A DNA stretch of 64,000 nt, taken from Anthropogastromicrobium aceti. Its GTDB lineage: Bacteria; Bacillota; Clostridia; Lachnospirales; Lachnospiraceae. Below, one piece after another: positions 51,802-61,701 of the stretch. The position numbers and the translations under genes are program-made. The notes under the pieces were generated by a model. That model had not been told where the DNA came from and did no database searches. It saw nothing but the letters and a program-made list of their open reading frames with translations. Positions within the stretch are counted from its first letter, which is position 1; every line of letters starts with the position of its first letter. The stretch lies in the NCBI RefSeq assembly GCF_025567095.1, contig NZ_JAOQJH010000008.1, one strand, 5' to 3'.

Positions 51802-52422
51802 GTGACAGACATGGAAAAAGAAACAGTTGCTGATGAGATTCTTGAAGAGACCGAGCAGGAGGCTGCTGAAGATATGAGTCAGGAGCAGACAGATGCACAG
51901 GCTGCCGAGAATCAGCCGGATGACAAGGATGTGCAGACAGATGATAAGAAGCGCTTCTTTGGCAAGAAAAAAGATAAGAAAGATAAGCAGATCGAAGATC
52001 TGACAGCGCAGCTTGATGATTTGAGAAAACGTAATCTTGCAGAGTTTGAGAACTTCCGCAAGAGAACTGAAAAAGAAAAATCAACCATGTTCGACATGGG
52101 AGCAAAGTCAGTTTTAGAGAAGCTTCTTCCAATTATAGATAACTTCGAGCGTGGATTCGCAGGTCTTAGCGAGGAGCAGATGAGCGATCCATTTGTAAGC
52201 GGTATGGATATGGTTTACAAGCAGCTTGTAAAAGCACTTGCAGATATGGGTGTTGAGCCTATTGAAGCAGTTGGCAAGCCATTTGATCCAAACCTGCACA
52301 ACGCTGTGATGCATGTTGAGGATGAGAACCTTGGCGAAAACACAGTTGCTCAGGAGTTCCAGAAAGGCTATTTATATCATGGAAGTGTTGTAAGACATTC
52401 TATGGTACAGGTTGCAAATTAA
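51802..52422 (+). CDS. grpE: Nucleotide exchange factor GrpE
   Basis: 206 residues. It releases ADP from DnaK. There is an acidic N-terminal tail (~1-50), a long coiled coil (~65-110, LTAQLDDLRKRNLAEFENFRKR), and a beta domain with the signature NLHNAVMHVED...QKGYLYHGSVVRHSMVQV. AAAGGCGG favours the GTG at 51802 over ATG 51811. Confidence 0.95.
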   Translation: MTDMEKETVADEILEETEQEAAEDMSQEQTDAQAAENQPDDKDVQTDDKKRFFGKKKDKKDKQIEDLTAQLDDLRKRNLAEFENFRKRTEKEKSTMFDMGAKSVLEKLLPIIDNFERGFAGLSEEQMSDPFVSGMDMVYKQLVKALADMGVEPIEAVGKPFDPNLHNAVMHVEDENLGENTVAQEFQKGYLYHGSVVRHSMVQVAN

Positions 52423-52516
52423 AGTTAGCATATTAGACGCAGCAAAAGCTGCATATTTGATAAAGAAAGATTTGATTACAAAACATTAAAAGATCAATCT
52501 AGGAGGAAATTAGATT

Positions 52517-54379
52517 ATGGGAAAGATTATTGGTATTGACTTAGGTACTACAAACTCTTGTGTAGCAGTTATGGAAGGTGGAAAGCCAGTTGTTATCACA
52601 AATACAGAGGGTGTTCGTACAACACCATCCGTTGTTGCATTTACAAAGACTGGTGAGCGTCTTGTAGGTGAGCCGGCAAAGCGTCAGGCTGTTACAAATG
52701 CAGACCATACTATTTCTTCTATTAAGAGACATATGGGTACTGATTATAAAGTAACAATTGATGATAAGAGATATACTCCTCAGGAGATCTCCGCAATGAT
52801 CCTTCAGAAGTTAAAGGCAGATGCAGAGGCTTATCTGGGTGAGAAGGTAACTGAGGCAGTTATCACTGTTCCGGCATATTTCAACGATGCACAGCGTCAG
52901 GCAACAAAGGATGCTGGTAAGATTGCAGGTCTTGATGTAAAGCGTATCATCAACGAGCCTACAGCAGCAGCTTTAGCATATGGTCTTGATAACGAGCATG
53001 AGCAGAAGATCATGGTATACGACCTTGGTGGTGGTACATTCGATGTTTCTATCATTGAGATCGGTGATGGCGTTATCGAAGTATTAGCAACTGCTGGTGA
53101 CAACCACTTAGGTGGAGATGACTTTGATAACAAGGTTACTCAGTGGATGTTAGACGAGTTCAAGAAGACTGAGGGTGTTGATCTGTCTAACGATAAGATG
53201 GCACTTCAGAGATTAAAGGAAGCAGCAGAGAAGGCAAAGAAAGAGCTGTCTACCGCTACTACCACAAATATCAACCTTCCGTTCATCACCGCTACTGCTG
53301 AGGGACCGAAGCACTTAGATATGACACTGACAAGAGCAAAATTCGATGAGCTGACTGCAGATCTGATCGCTCGTACTGAGAGACCAGTAAGAGAGGCTCT
53401 TGAGGGTGCTGGACTGACAGCAGCAGAGCTTGATAAGGTTCTTCTTGTAGGTGGTTCAACACGTATGATTTCCGCACAGGATAAGGTTCGTGCACTGACT
53501 GGTAAGGAGCCGTCTAAGACACTGAACCCAGATGAGTGTGTAGCAATCGGTGCTTCCATTCAGGGTGGTAAGTTAGCAGGTGATTCAGGTGCAGGTGATA
53601 TCCTTCTGCTTGATGTTACTCCGTTAACTCTTTCAATCGAGACTATGGGTGGTGTTGCTACTCATCTGATCGAGAGAAATACTACAATCCCGACAAAGAA
53701 GAGCCAGATCTTCTCTACCGCAGCTGATAATCAGACAGCAGTAGATATCAACGTTGTACAGGGTGAGAGACAGTTTGCACGTGACAACAAGTCCTTAGGA
53801 CAGTTCCGTCTGGACGGTATCGCACCAGCAAGAAGAGGTGTTCCGCAGATCGAAGTTACTTTCGATATCGATGCAAACGGTATTGTAAATGTATCTGCTA
53901 AGGATCTTGGAACTGGTAAGGAGCAGCACATCACTATCACTGCAGGTTCCAACATGTCTGATTCTGATATCGAGAAGGCTGTTAAGGAAGCAGCTGAGTT
54001 CGAGGCACAGGATAAGGCTCGTAAGGAAGGCGTAGATGCTCGTAATGAGGCAGATTCCTTCGTATTCCAGACTGAGAATGCAATGAAGGAAGTTGGCGAT
54101 AAGCTGGATCCGACCTTAAAGGGTCAGGTAGAGAGCGACCTTCAGGCACTGAAGGATCTGGTAGCTTCTACCGATATCAACAACGTAACACCAGATCAGA
54201 CTGAGCAGTTAAAGGCAAAGACTGAGACCTTAAAGAACAGTGCACAGCAGCTGTTCTCCAAGATGTATGAGCAGGCACAGGCAGCTCAGGGTGGCGCACA
54301 GGCAGGTCCAGACGTGAACGCAGGTGCAGGTTCCTCATCTTCTGACGATGTTGTTGATGGAGACTACAAGGAAGTTTAA
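52517..54379 (+). CDS. dnaK: Chaperone DnaK (Hsp70)
   Basis: 620 residues. IGIDLGTTNSCVAVMEG opens the ATPase domain; VYDLGGGTFDVSI and VLLVGGSTRMISAQ are signatures two and three. The substrate domain and a helical lid (~500-600) follow, with a short glycine/alanine/serine tail ending DGDYKEV. AGGAGG precedes the ATG. Confidence 0.98.
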   Translation: MGKIIGIDLGTTNSCVAVMEGGKPVVITNTEGVRTTPSVVAFTKTGERLVGEPAKRQAVTNADHTISSIKRHMGTDYKVTIDDKRYTPQEISAMILQKLKADAEAYLGEKVTEAVITVPAYFNDAQRQATKDAGKIAGLDVKRIINEPTAAALAYGLDNEHEQKIMVYDLGGGTFDVSIIEIGDGVIEVLATAGDNHLGGDDFDNKVTQWMLDEFKKTEGVDLSNDKMALQRLKEAAEKAKKELSTATTTNINLPFITATAEGPKHLDMTLTRAKFDELTADLIARTERPVREALEGAGLTAAELDKVLLVGGSTRMISAQDKVRALTGKEPSKTLNPDECVAIGASIQGGKLAGDSGAGDILLLDVTPLTLSIETMGGVATHLIERNTTIPTKKSQIFSTAADNQTAVDINVVQGERQFARDNKSLGQFRLDGIAPARRGVPQIEVTFDIDANGIVNVSAKDLGTGKEQHITITAGSNMSDSDIEKAVKEAAEFEAQDKARKEGVDARNEADSFVFQTENAMKEVGDKLDPTLKGQVESDLQALKDLVASTDINNVTPDQTEQLKAKTETLKNSAQQLFSKMYEQAQAAQGGAQAGPDVNAGAGSSSSDDVVDGDYKEV

Positions 54380-54459
54380 TAAAAAAACGCTTAATTAGAA
54401 AGTTTGAAAAAATATCAACTGTGGGTTGAAATAATTAAGAAGTTTTAGTAAGATAAAAA

Positions 54460-54499
54460 ATGGCATTGCTCTTGGGGACTTCTCCAGGAGTTTTGCCAT
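54460..54499 (+). other. Hairpin in the dnaK-dnaJ gap
   Basis: ATGGCA (54460-54465) pairs with TGCCAT (54494-54499), with inner CTC/GAG and TGG/CCA pairs. The 194-bp gap is otherwise empty. There is no T-run, so this may be a processing site or weak attenuator that lowers dnaJ relative to dnaK. Confidence 0.4.
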
Positions 54500-54573
54500 G
54501 TTAAGAGTAAGAAAAGTATTGGTAGCCCTTTTGGCCAAAGCGGCTTTGAGCGGTTGCCCAGATGGGAGTATTT

Positions 54574-55728
54574 ATGGCAGAGAAGAGAGATTACTACGAA
54601 GTCCTTGGTGTAGCGAAGGACGCTGATGATGCCGCCATAAAAAAGGCATACAGAGAGATTGCCAAGAAGTATCATCCGGATATTAACCCGAGCGCAGAAG
54701 CTGCAGAAATTTTTAAGGAGGCCTCAGAGGCTTACAGTGTATTAAGTGATAAGGAAAAGCGTGCACAGTATGATCAGTTTGGTCATGCAGCATTTGATGG
54801 CAGCGGTGGAGGCTACGGCGGTGGTTTTAGTGGCTTTAGCGGCGATATGGGAGACATCTTTGGAGATATCTTTGGAGATTTATTTGGCGGCGGACGAAGC
54901 AGAAGAAATGACGGTCCTATGAAGGGCGCAAATCTTCGAACGGCAGTACGTATTACTTTTGATGAGTCTGTAAAGGGCTGCGAGAAGGAGCTTAAGTTAA
55001 ATCTTAAGGATCCTTGTCCAACTTGTCATGGCTCAGGTGCAAAGCCAGGAACTTCTCCGATTACTTGTCCGAAATGTCAGGGACGTGGTCAGATTACAAT
55101 CACACAGCAGTCAATGTTTGGTATGGTTCGTAACGTTCAGGTCTGCCCGGATTGTCATGGAAGCGGTAAGATCATAAAGGACAAGTGTACGGATTGTCGT
55201 GGTACCGGATATCAGACAAAGTTAAAGACCATTCAGGTTACGATTCCAGCTGGTATTGACAATGGTCAGAGTATTCGCATCCGCGGAAAGGGTGAGCCTG
55301 GTATTAACGGCGGCGAGTGGGGTGATCTTCTTGTTGAGGTTGCAGTATCACAGCATCCGATCTTTAGACGTCAGGACTACGATATTTTCTCAACAGTGCC
55401 AGTATCTTTTGTACAGGCAGCGCTTGGTGCAACGATTAGAATTGATACAATTGACGGTCAGGTGGAGTATGAGCTTAAAGCAGGAACTCAGACTGATACG
55501 CAGGTACGTTTAAGAGGCAAGGGTGTTCCGAGTCTTCGCAACAAAAATGTACGCGGTGATCATTATGTTACTTTTGTAGTACAGGTACCAACCAGTATGA
55601 CAAAGGATCAAAAAGAGGCACTGCAGGCATTTGATGAGGCGATGAATGGCAAGACGACTGCCAATACAACGACAACTAAGAAAAAGCATCCAATCAAAGA
55701 TTTCTTTGAAAAAGATAAGGATAAATAA
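54574..55728 (+). CDS. dnaJ: Chaperone DnaJ (Hsp40)
   Basis: 384 residues. The J-domain (residues 1-~70) has KYHPDIN; a Gly/Phe-rich linker follows, then four zinc repeats (CPTCHGSG, CPKCQGRG, CPDCHGSG, CTDCRGTG) and the substrate domain. GGGAG at 54564-54568 serves the ATG at 54574. Confidence 0.97.
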   Translation: MAEKRDYYEVLGVAKDADDAAIKKAYREIAKKYHPDINPSAEAAEIFKEASEAYSVLSDKEKRAQYDQFGHAAFDGSGGGYGGGFSGFSGDMGDIFGDIFGDLFGGGRSRRNDGPMKGANLRTAVRITFDESVKGCEKELKLNLKDPCPTCHGSGAKPGTSPITCPKCQGRGQITITQQSMFGMVRNVQVCPDCHGSGKIIKDKCTDCRGTGYQTKLKTIQVTIPAGIDNGQSIRIRGKGEPGINGGEWGDLLVEVAVSQHPIFRRQDYDIFSTVPVSFVQAALGATIRIDTIDGQVEYELKAGTQTDTQVRLRGKGVPSLRNKNVRGDHYVTFVVQVPTSMTKDQKEALQAFDEAMNGKTTANTTTTKKKHPIKDFFEKDKDK

Positions 55729-55744
55729 ATAGTTTTTAGCAGGG

Positions 55745-55794
55745 AGAGCTGCTGCAAAATGGATGTCATCATCCGTGGAGCGGCAGCTCTTTTT
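55745..55794 (+). terminator. Intrinsic terminator of the heat-shock operon
   Basis: AGAGCTGC (55745-55752) pairs with GCAGCTCT (55783-55790), continued imperfectly inward, followed by TTTT. Confidence 0.8.
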
Positions 55795-55834
55795 GGGCTA
55801 TTGTCTTTTAATAGCAGAAGGGAGAAGCGTGGAC

Positions 55835-56329
55835 ATGATAACAATACGAAAAGCCAAGCTGACTGATCTCGATCGCATGATGGAAATTTATGCCAGGGCA
55901 AAGCGATTTATGGATAGTACTGGAAACACAACGCAGTGGGAGATTGGTTATCCAACACGAAAAATGATACAGGATGATATTGAAAATGGATACAGCTTTG
56001 TCTGCATGGGAGAGGATAACATTCCCCATGCAGCATTTAAGTTCTTTGTGGGAGAAGATCCGACGTATCGTGTGATCGAGCAGGGCAGCTGGAAAAATGA
56101 CAATACATACGGAACAATTCATCGTGTTGCAAGTGACGGCACAATCAAGGGCGTATTTTCACAGATAGTTTCCTTTTGCGAAGTGATTTGCCCAGAGCTT
56201 CGCGCCGATACCCATAAGGATAACAATGTCATGCAGCATTTGTTTGAAAAGAATGGATTTGAGCGCTGTGGTGTTATATATGTAGAGAATGGAACACCGC
56301 GATTTGCTTATCAGCGCTGTGCGCGATAA
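55835..56329 (+). CDS. GNAT-family N-acetyltransferase
   Basis: 164 residues. The start MITIRKAKLTDLDRMMEIYARAK is the GNAT beta1-alpha1. The C-terminal half has LRADTHKDNNVMQHLFEKNGF, a typical acetyl-CoA site and GF exit. The acceptor is unknown. GGGAGAAG lies upstream; a GTG at 55829 is an alternative start. It is separated by a terminator from dnaJ and lies 39 bp before the response regulator. Confidence 0.85.
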   Translation: MITIRKAKLTDLDRMMEIYARAKRFMDSTGNTTQWEIGYPTRKMIQDDIENGYSFVCMGEDNIPHAAFKFFVGEDPTYRVIEQGSWKNDNTYGTIHRVASDGTIKGVFSQIVSFCEVICPELRADTHKDNNVMQHLFEKNGFERCGVIYVENGTPRFAYQRCAR

Positions 56330-56368
56330 AATAACGTGGCATTAAAGTTCCGGGAGGAAAAGAAGAAA

Positions 56369-57049
56369 ATGACAAAAATACTACTGGTAGAGGACGATGG
56401 CCAAATTGCTTCATATCTAGGCGAACTGCTTCGCGCAGAGGGTTTTGATACGCAAATTGCAGGCTCTAAAAAAGAGGCGAGCGAATGCCTTTTGATACAA
56501 GCTTTTGATCTGGTGCTCCTTGATGTAAGTCTGCCGGATGGAAATGGCTTTTCTATCTGTGCAGAAATAAAAAAAGAATACGAGATTCCGGTGATCTTTC
56601 TGACTGCATCAGGTGATGAGTACAGCGTAGTCGCAGGCCTTGATATGGGTGCAGATGACTACATAGCTAAACCGTTTCGTCCTCGTGAGCTGATCTCAAG
56701 AATCCGCTCAGTTCTTCGCCGCTGCAAAAAAGAACAGCGCATTTTAAGCTGTGGCGATCTTAAGGTCAATGTGTCATCAGCAACAGTGACAAAAGGTGAA
56801 AAAGAGTTGTTCTTATCGGCACTTGAGTATCGTCTGCTGCTTATTTTACTGCAGAACAAAGGTCAGATTTTGACGAGAAATCAGCTGCTTGAGGAGATAT
56901 GGGATGCATCTGGCGAATATGTAAATGATAATACGCTGTCTGTGTATATGAAGCGTCTGCGTGAGAAGATTGAGGAAAATCCACAAAGTCCACGCCTGCT
57001 TCATACTATTCGAGGTATTGGATATCGCATGGAGAATCGGACAGAATGA
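56369..57049 (+). CDS. OmpR-family response regulator
   Basis: 226 residues. The receiver (1-~115) has ED at residues 8-10, phospho-acceptor D52 (LVLLDVSLPDGNG) and a late lysine (YIAKPFRPREL). The winged-helix DNA-binding domain (~130-226) has LTRNQLLEEIWD and LHTIRGIGYRM. It is followed by its kinase and an ABC transporter, the layout of BceR-type peptide-antibiotic responses. GGGAGG precedes the start at some distance. Confidence 0.9.
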   Translation: MTKILLVEDDGQIASYLGELLRAEGFDTQIAGSKKEASECLLIQAFDLVLLDVSLPDGNGFSICAEIKKEYEIPVIFLTASGDEYSVVAGLDMGADDYIAKPFRPRELISRIRSVLRRCKKEQRILSCGDLKVNVSSATVTKGEKELFLSALEYRLLLILLQNKGQILTRNQLLEEIWDASGEYVNDNTLSVYMKRLREKIEENPQSPRLLHTIRGIGYRMENRTE

Positions 57050-57068
57050 TGAAAAGGGGAAATTTCCT

Positions 57069-58067
57069 ATGAGACCAGAATATAATAAATTAATCATGGC
57101 AGACAGTATGCTTGCAGCCGCCGCACTTATCGTTTTCATTGTGTGGGGTTGGCAGGCTGCTGTCTGCATTGTTTTTTCTGCATTTGTTTTGTCTGGCGTG
57201 TTTGCATCTGAGATTTGCAGGCGTGAGGCGCAGGCATCTAGCCTGTCAGACGAGATCGACCGTATTCTTTATGGGGAAGAACACTGGAATCTGGACGAAT
57301 ACAGCGAGGGAGAGCTTGCCATTTTGCAGGATAAAGTACGAAAACTTGTCATAAGACTGCGTGAGCAGGCAGATCAGCTTCAAAAAGAAAAGAATTTTCA
57401 GGCAGAGATGATGGCTGATATTTCTCATCAATTAAAAACACCGCTCACTGCAATGCGTCTGATGATCAGCAGCATTAGAAAGCTTGAGGGAAGCGGAGAG
57501 GACGAAGTGCGCCAGCGTGCAAGACGTCTTACCGAGATGCAGCAGCTTGTAGATCGTGTAGATTCGCTTGTTGTAGTGCTTCTTAAGATGGCAAAGCTTG
57601 ATTCAGGAACTGCTATTCTTCAGAAGGAGAAGATTTTTATTAAGGAGCTTATTTTACATAGTGCAGAGCCGCTTGCGATTTCCATGGACTTGCACGGTGT
57701 AAAGCTTTGTCTGAATGGAAATGACACAGACAGCTTTCAGGGTGATTTTGGCTGGAGTGCAGAGGCAATTACTAATATCTTGAAAAATGGCATCGAGCAT
57801 ATGGAAAACGGTGGCAATCTTTATGTTAGCTGGTCTGAAAAGTCTGTATACAGCGAAATTGAGATTGAGGATGAGGGAAACGGCATAAGCGATGAGGAAC
57901 TGCCACATATTTTTGAGCGATTTTACAGAGGGAAAACGGCGCGCCACAGCGGATTTGGAATTGGTATGGCAATGGCACAGAGTATCTTTGCAAAACAAAA
58001 TGGAACAATTAAGGCGCAAAACAGAGAGGAGGGCGGCGCAAAATTTGTCATTCATGTGCGCAAGTGA
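57069..58067 (+). CDS. Sensor histidine kinase with a tiny extracellular loop
   Basis: 332 residues. Two membrane helices (~residues 12-28 and 32-48) are separated by only a few residues, so there is no outside sensor domain. This is typical of intramembrane-sensing kinases that work with an ABC transporter. HisKA has H120 (MADISHQLKTPLTAMRL). HATPase_c has NILKNGIEHM, DEGNGISDEELPHIFERFY and GFGIGMAMAQ. AAAGGGGAAA precedes the ATG at 57069; the frame overlaps the regulator gene upstream but is not translated there. Confidence 0.9.
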   Translation: MRPEYNKLIMADSMLAAAALIVFIVWGWQAAVCIVFSAFVLSGVFASEICRREAQASSLSDEIDRILYGEEHWNLDEYSEGELAILQDKVRKLVIRLREQADQLQKEKNFQAEMMADISHQLKTPLTAMRLMISSIRKLEGSGEDEVRQRARRLTEMQQLVDRVDSLVVVLLKMAKLDSGTAILQKEKIFIKELILHSAEPLAISMDLHGVKLCLNGNDTDSFQGDFGWSAEAITNILKNGIEHMENGGNLYVSWSEKSVYSEIEIEDEGNGISDEELPHIFERFYRGKTARHSGFGIGMAMAQSIFAKQNGTIKAQNREEGGAKFVIHVRK

Positions 58068-58103
58068 CAAAATTGTCACCGAAAAGTAAGTGAGTTGTCA
58101 CTT
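58064..58103 (+). promoter_or_regulatory. Predicted response-regulator operator upstream of the ABC genes
   Basis: GTGACAA-AA-TTGTCAC (58064-58079) is a perfect 7-2-7 inverted repeat and fits the BceR-type box TNACA-N4-TGTNA. A second dyad AAGTGA-GTTG-TCACTT (58088-58103) shares the TGTCAC half. They lie over the kinase stop codon and 58-97 bp before the ATPase start. Confidence 0.6.
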
Positions 58104-58160
58104 ATAGCGTGTACCATAATAATTGAAAACGGAAAATTCAGGAAATCAGGAGGGATGAGA

Positions 58161-58841
58161 ATGGAGATTTTGCGGGCATCACATTTGTGTAAGACATATG
58201 GAAAGGGCGAGAATGAAGTAAGAGCTCTTGATGATGTGTCTTTTTCAATTGAAAAGGGAGAATTTGTTGCAATTGTTGGTACATCTGGTTCGGGAAAGTC
58301 TACGCTGATGCATATATTAGGCGGAGTGGATCGTCCAGACAGCGGAAGTGTGTACATGGACGGACAGGATATATATAAGCAAAATGATGAGCAGCTGGCA
58401 ATTTTTCGCCGAAGGCAGGTGGGACTGATTTATCAGTTTTATAACTTAATTCCTGTGCTTGATGCTGTTGAAAATATGACACTTCCGGCGCTTCTTGACG
58501 GTCGAAAGGTGGAAAAATCGCGCATCGATCAGATGATAAATGATCTTGGCTTAAAAGGGCGTGAGCATCATCTTCCAAATCAGTTATCTGGTGGTCAGCA
58601 GCAGCGTGTTTCAATTGGAAGGGCGCTAATCAATTCGCCAACGGTGATTTTAGCCGATGAGCCGACTGGAAATCTTGATTCGAAAAACAGTCAGGAGATC
58701 ATGAATCTTCTTCGATTGTCGAATGAAAAATATCATCAGACCTTGATTATTATCACGCACGACGAGGAGATTGCAAACCAGGCAAAGCACTTAATCCGCA
58801 TCGAGGATGGGCGAATTTGCAGAGATGAGGTGATCAGCTGA
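58161..58841 (+). CDS. ABC transporter ATP-binding protein
   Basis: 226 residues, MacB/LolD/BceA type. Walker A GTSGSGKST is at residues 40-48, signature LSGGQQQRVSIGRAL, Walker B VILADEPTGNLDS, H-loop ITHD. AGGAGGG at 58148-58154 serves the ATG at 58161; ATG 58155 is too close. Its stop overlaps the permease start by one base, so the two are translationally coupled. Confidence 0.95.
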   Translation: MEILRASHLCKTYGKGENEVRALDDVSFSIEKGEFVAIVGTSGSGKSTLMHILGGVDRPDSGSVYMDGQDIYKQNDEQLAIFRRRQVGLIYQFYNLIPVLDAVENMTLPALLDGRKVEKSRIDQMINDLGLKGREHHLPNQLSGGQQQRVSIGRALINSPTVILADEPTGNLDSKNSQEIMNLLRLSNEKYHQTLIIITHDEEIANQAKHLIRIEDGRICRDEVIS

Positions 58842-61600
58842 TGAAGATTTTATTTTTGTATACAAAGCGGATGTTAGCAGCGAATAAGGCGAGAACGGCA
58901 GTCACATTTGCGGGAATTGTTTTGTCATTTGCATTGCTGACAGCAGTACTTACGGGAACCTCAAGTCTGTTTCATTTTTTCAGCGAATATATGAAAATGC
59001 GCGATGGCGATTATTATGGCGTGATTTATAATTGTGACGAAGAAGATGAGGCGCGCTTGGCACAGTCTGGGGAAGTGATGCAGATCTGTCGCATGGGCAT
59101 TGTCGGCGTTGCCGAGAAGAATTTTGGTATTGAACATGAAGTTTCGCTGTCGAATAGAGTTTATGTGGCGATCGGAAGCGTGGATGCAGACTTTTTTGCT
59201 ACGATGGGCGTAAGGTTGATTGAAGGGCGTTTGCCGGAAAATGACAGCGAAGTCATTATCCCACAAATGATGACAACAGCTGGAAAAGAATTTCACGTTG
59301 GCGATACAATCACCTGGCAGATTGGCGAGCGTATTGGGTCAGATGGCAGAGTCATACAGCATCAGGAACAAAGAATCGAGGATCGAAGCAGTGCGGATTT
59401 TTGCGAGGAAGAGACGATACAGGTAGAACAGACAAAGACCTATACGATTGTCGGAGTTAGCACAAATCCCGGTTATCAAAAGTTTGCGGAGCCTTGTTAT
59501 CTTGTGCTGACAACAGGGGTGCAGACAACGATTTCTGATATTTATTTAAAAACGAAAAGCATTGATGATACCAGCGACTTTATTGCAAAAAATTTTGGCG
59601 ATCACCAGTCAAAGATCAATGAGACGCTTTTGCGTTATTTTGGGCAAGGTGTCTCCGATATCCGCTATATGTTATTTGGTATGTGTGCAGTGTTAATGGT
59701 GGTGGTTGCGATTGCGAGCATTGCACTGATTTATAATTCGTTTTCGATATCTCTGACTGAGCGAACACGTCAGTTTGGGCTGTTTAAATCTATTGGTGCT
59801 ACGCGCTTTCAGGTTATCGTGAGTGTCTTTCTGGAAGCGGGCTTTCTGGCAGTATCAGCGATTCCGGCAGGATTGCTAATTGGCTGTGTTGGTGTAAGCT
59901 GTGTATTTCGGCTTTTAAAGAACAGTTTTGATGCGATGATCAATTCAAATGGAGTCGCATATGTGGGAAGCATTTCGATGACCTTTTATACGCAAGTCTG
60001 GTATCTTGTGGTTGCAGCTGTGACAGGGCTCATCACCATTTTGATCTCTGCGATGGTGCCAGCCATGCGTGCTGGACGGATTTCTCCGATCGAGGCGATT
60101 CGCCAGACAAATGATATTAAGGATCCTAAGTTTGCAAGGAATATACGTGGACGCGGTATCTTAGGAATGGTGTTTGGCGTGGGCGGTCTGATTGCACACC
60201 GCAATGCAAAGCGCAATAAAAAATCATACCGTGCGATTAGTTTTTCTCTGGCGATCTGTCTGTTTTTGTTTCTTGGTGGAAGCGGATTTATCTACTACAT
60301 GCGTCTGAGTATGAAGGGACTGAATGTTCCGTATTATTATAATTATCATATTCAGTTTAACAGTATTTATAATGATACATTTGATCAAGAATATCTCACA
60401 CAGGAATTTCGAGAGAAGCTTGTTGGTCAGCTAAGAACGTCATCGAGTATTATAGAGGCGGTCTATATTCGCAAGGCCAATTTGCAGATTGCAATGGATG
60501 AGAGTAATTTGACAAATGTAGGAAAACTTGCTGTAGGGGAATATATTGTGGATGGTCAGATGCATTATCGCGATCAAATTTATTTTGTGGAAGATACAGA
60601 GTATGAGGCATATTTAAAGCAGCTTGGATTAAATCCGGAGGAATATCTGAGGGCTGAAAATCCCAAAATTTTGATTTTGAATGCCGTAAAAGGAGCAGCT
60701 GATTTTGATGATGGACGAAGACGGTTTTATGAGGGGGCGATGTTTAAAGACAGCAGTGAATTGACTGAAATCTCAATCATGGAACAAAAGAAGATTGGAG
60801 ATGCCTCATATGCTTATCCAGACCCTGAGGATCCAAGCATGATGATTTATTTGGTGGGAGATGGCAGGACAGCACAGTCAGATGATGATTTTAAAAAGTT
60901 TAAAGTTCCAGTGGAAGAGTCCATGGAAAAGCTTTCATTTGAAATCGGAGAGACTGTAAATGCAGAGGATTATCCATACTGGGCATGGGCAGGAGACTGG
61001 GGCTTTGTGCTGCCGCTTAGCGCCTATAATGAAGAACTGTTTATTATGCCGAATATTCAGGACTATGCATATGTGAAAACAATTGATTCCGAGCGTGCAT
61101 TAGAACTAATGTCAGAATTGAGAAATGAGTACGATGAATCATTTGATATTGGAATGCCGCCGCAAACTGACCAGTATGAAGCAAATATGATGCGCATTCT
61201 CAATGTGTGCTTGATGTGCTTTATTATTCTAATTGTTCTGATTTCGCTGGCAAATATTGCCAATACAATCACGACAGCAGTGCGGCTTCGCACAAGAGAA
61301 TATGCATTGATTAAGGCGGCTGGCTGTGGTAAGTATACATTTTTACGAATGATTTTTGCAGAGAATTTAAGCTATACGCTTCGAGGCTTTGTGATAGGAG
61401 GGCTGATGGGAGCTCTGGCAAACTATAAGTCATATTCCTATTTGAAGTATTCGATCTACACAAATAAAATCATCCCAATTGGGCTGTATGCAGTTGGCGC
61501 CGCGGCATTTATACTCGTAATGATTTTTTCCACAGTTTATACGTGGCGAAAAGTCAAGAGAGGGAATATTTGCGAAGAGCTGCGGCAGGAGGCAGTGTAG
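58841..61600 (+). CDS. FtsX-like ABC transporter permease, two-module
   Basis: 919 residues. About eight membrane helices are visible (near 19-40, 275-297, 325-355, 387-410, 466-487, 783-808, 846-866, 885-905), with two large outside domains (~41-274 and ~488-782). Each module ends in an FtsX domain. BceB permeases are shorter with one large outside domain, so this is closer to other type VII mechanotransmission permeases. It probably detects or removes a membrane-active peptide together with the upstream kinase, by inference from context. Confidence 0.88.
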   Translation: MKILFLYTKRMLAANKARTAVTFAGIVLSFALLTAVLTGTSSLFHFFSEYMKMRDGDYYGVIYNCDEEDEARLAQSGEVMQICRMGIVGVAEKNFGIEHEVSLSNRVYVAIGSVDADFFATMGVRLIEGRLPENDSEVIIPQMMTTAGKEFHVGDTITWQIGERIGSDGRVIQHQEQRIEDRSSADFCEEETIQVEQTKTYTIVGVSTNPGYQKFAEPCYLVLTTGVQTTISDIYLKTKSIDDTSDFIAKNFGDHQSKINETLLRYFGQGVSDIRYMLFGMCAVLMVVVAIASIALIYNSFSISLTERTRQFGLFKSIGATRFQVIVSVFLEAGFLAVSAIPAGLLIGCVGVSCVFRLLKNSFDAMINSNGVAYVGSISMTFYTQVWYLVVAAVTGLITILISAMVPAMRAGRISPIEAIRQTNDIKDPKFARNIRGRGILGMVFGVGGLIAHRNAKRNKKSYRAISFSLAICLFLFLGGSGFIYYMRLSMKGLNVPYYYNYHIQFNSIYNDTFDQEYLTQEFREKLVGQLRTSSSIIEAVYIRKANLQIAMDESNLTNVGKLAVGEYIVDGQMHYRDQIYFVEDTEYEAYLKQLGLNPEEYLRAENPKILILNAVKGAADFDDGRRRFYEGAMFKDSSELTEISIMEQKKIGDASYAYPDPEDPSMMIYLVGDGRTAQSDDDFKKFKVPVEESMEKLSFEIGETVNAEDYPYWAWAGDWGFVLPLSAYNEELFIMPNIQDYAYVKTIDSERALELMSELRNEYDESFDIGMPPQTDQYEANMMRILNVCLMCFIILIVLISLANIANTITTAVRLRTREYALIKAAGCGKYTFLRMIFAENLSYTLRGFVIGGLMGALANYKSYSYLKYSIYTNKIIPIGLYAVGAAAFILVMIFSTVYTWRKVKRGNICEELRQEAV

Positions 61601-61639
61601 GGGAAAATAGAAGTTTTAAGAAAAAATAAAGAAATACTC

Positions 61640-61668
61640 TTGCTATTTTATTTGTTTTAGCGCATAAT
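61640..61668 (+). promoter_or_regulatory. Promoter of antitoxin-toxin operon
   Basis: TTGCTA (61640-61645), 17 bp, CATAAT (61663-61668), 33 bp before the antitoxin start. Confidence 0.6.
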
Positions 61669-61701
61669 ATGAATAGAACAATAAAGGAAGGAGTATTGAA
61701 T

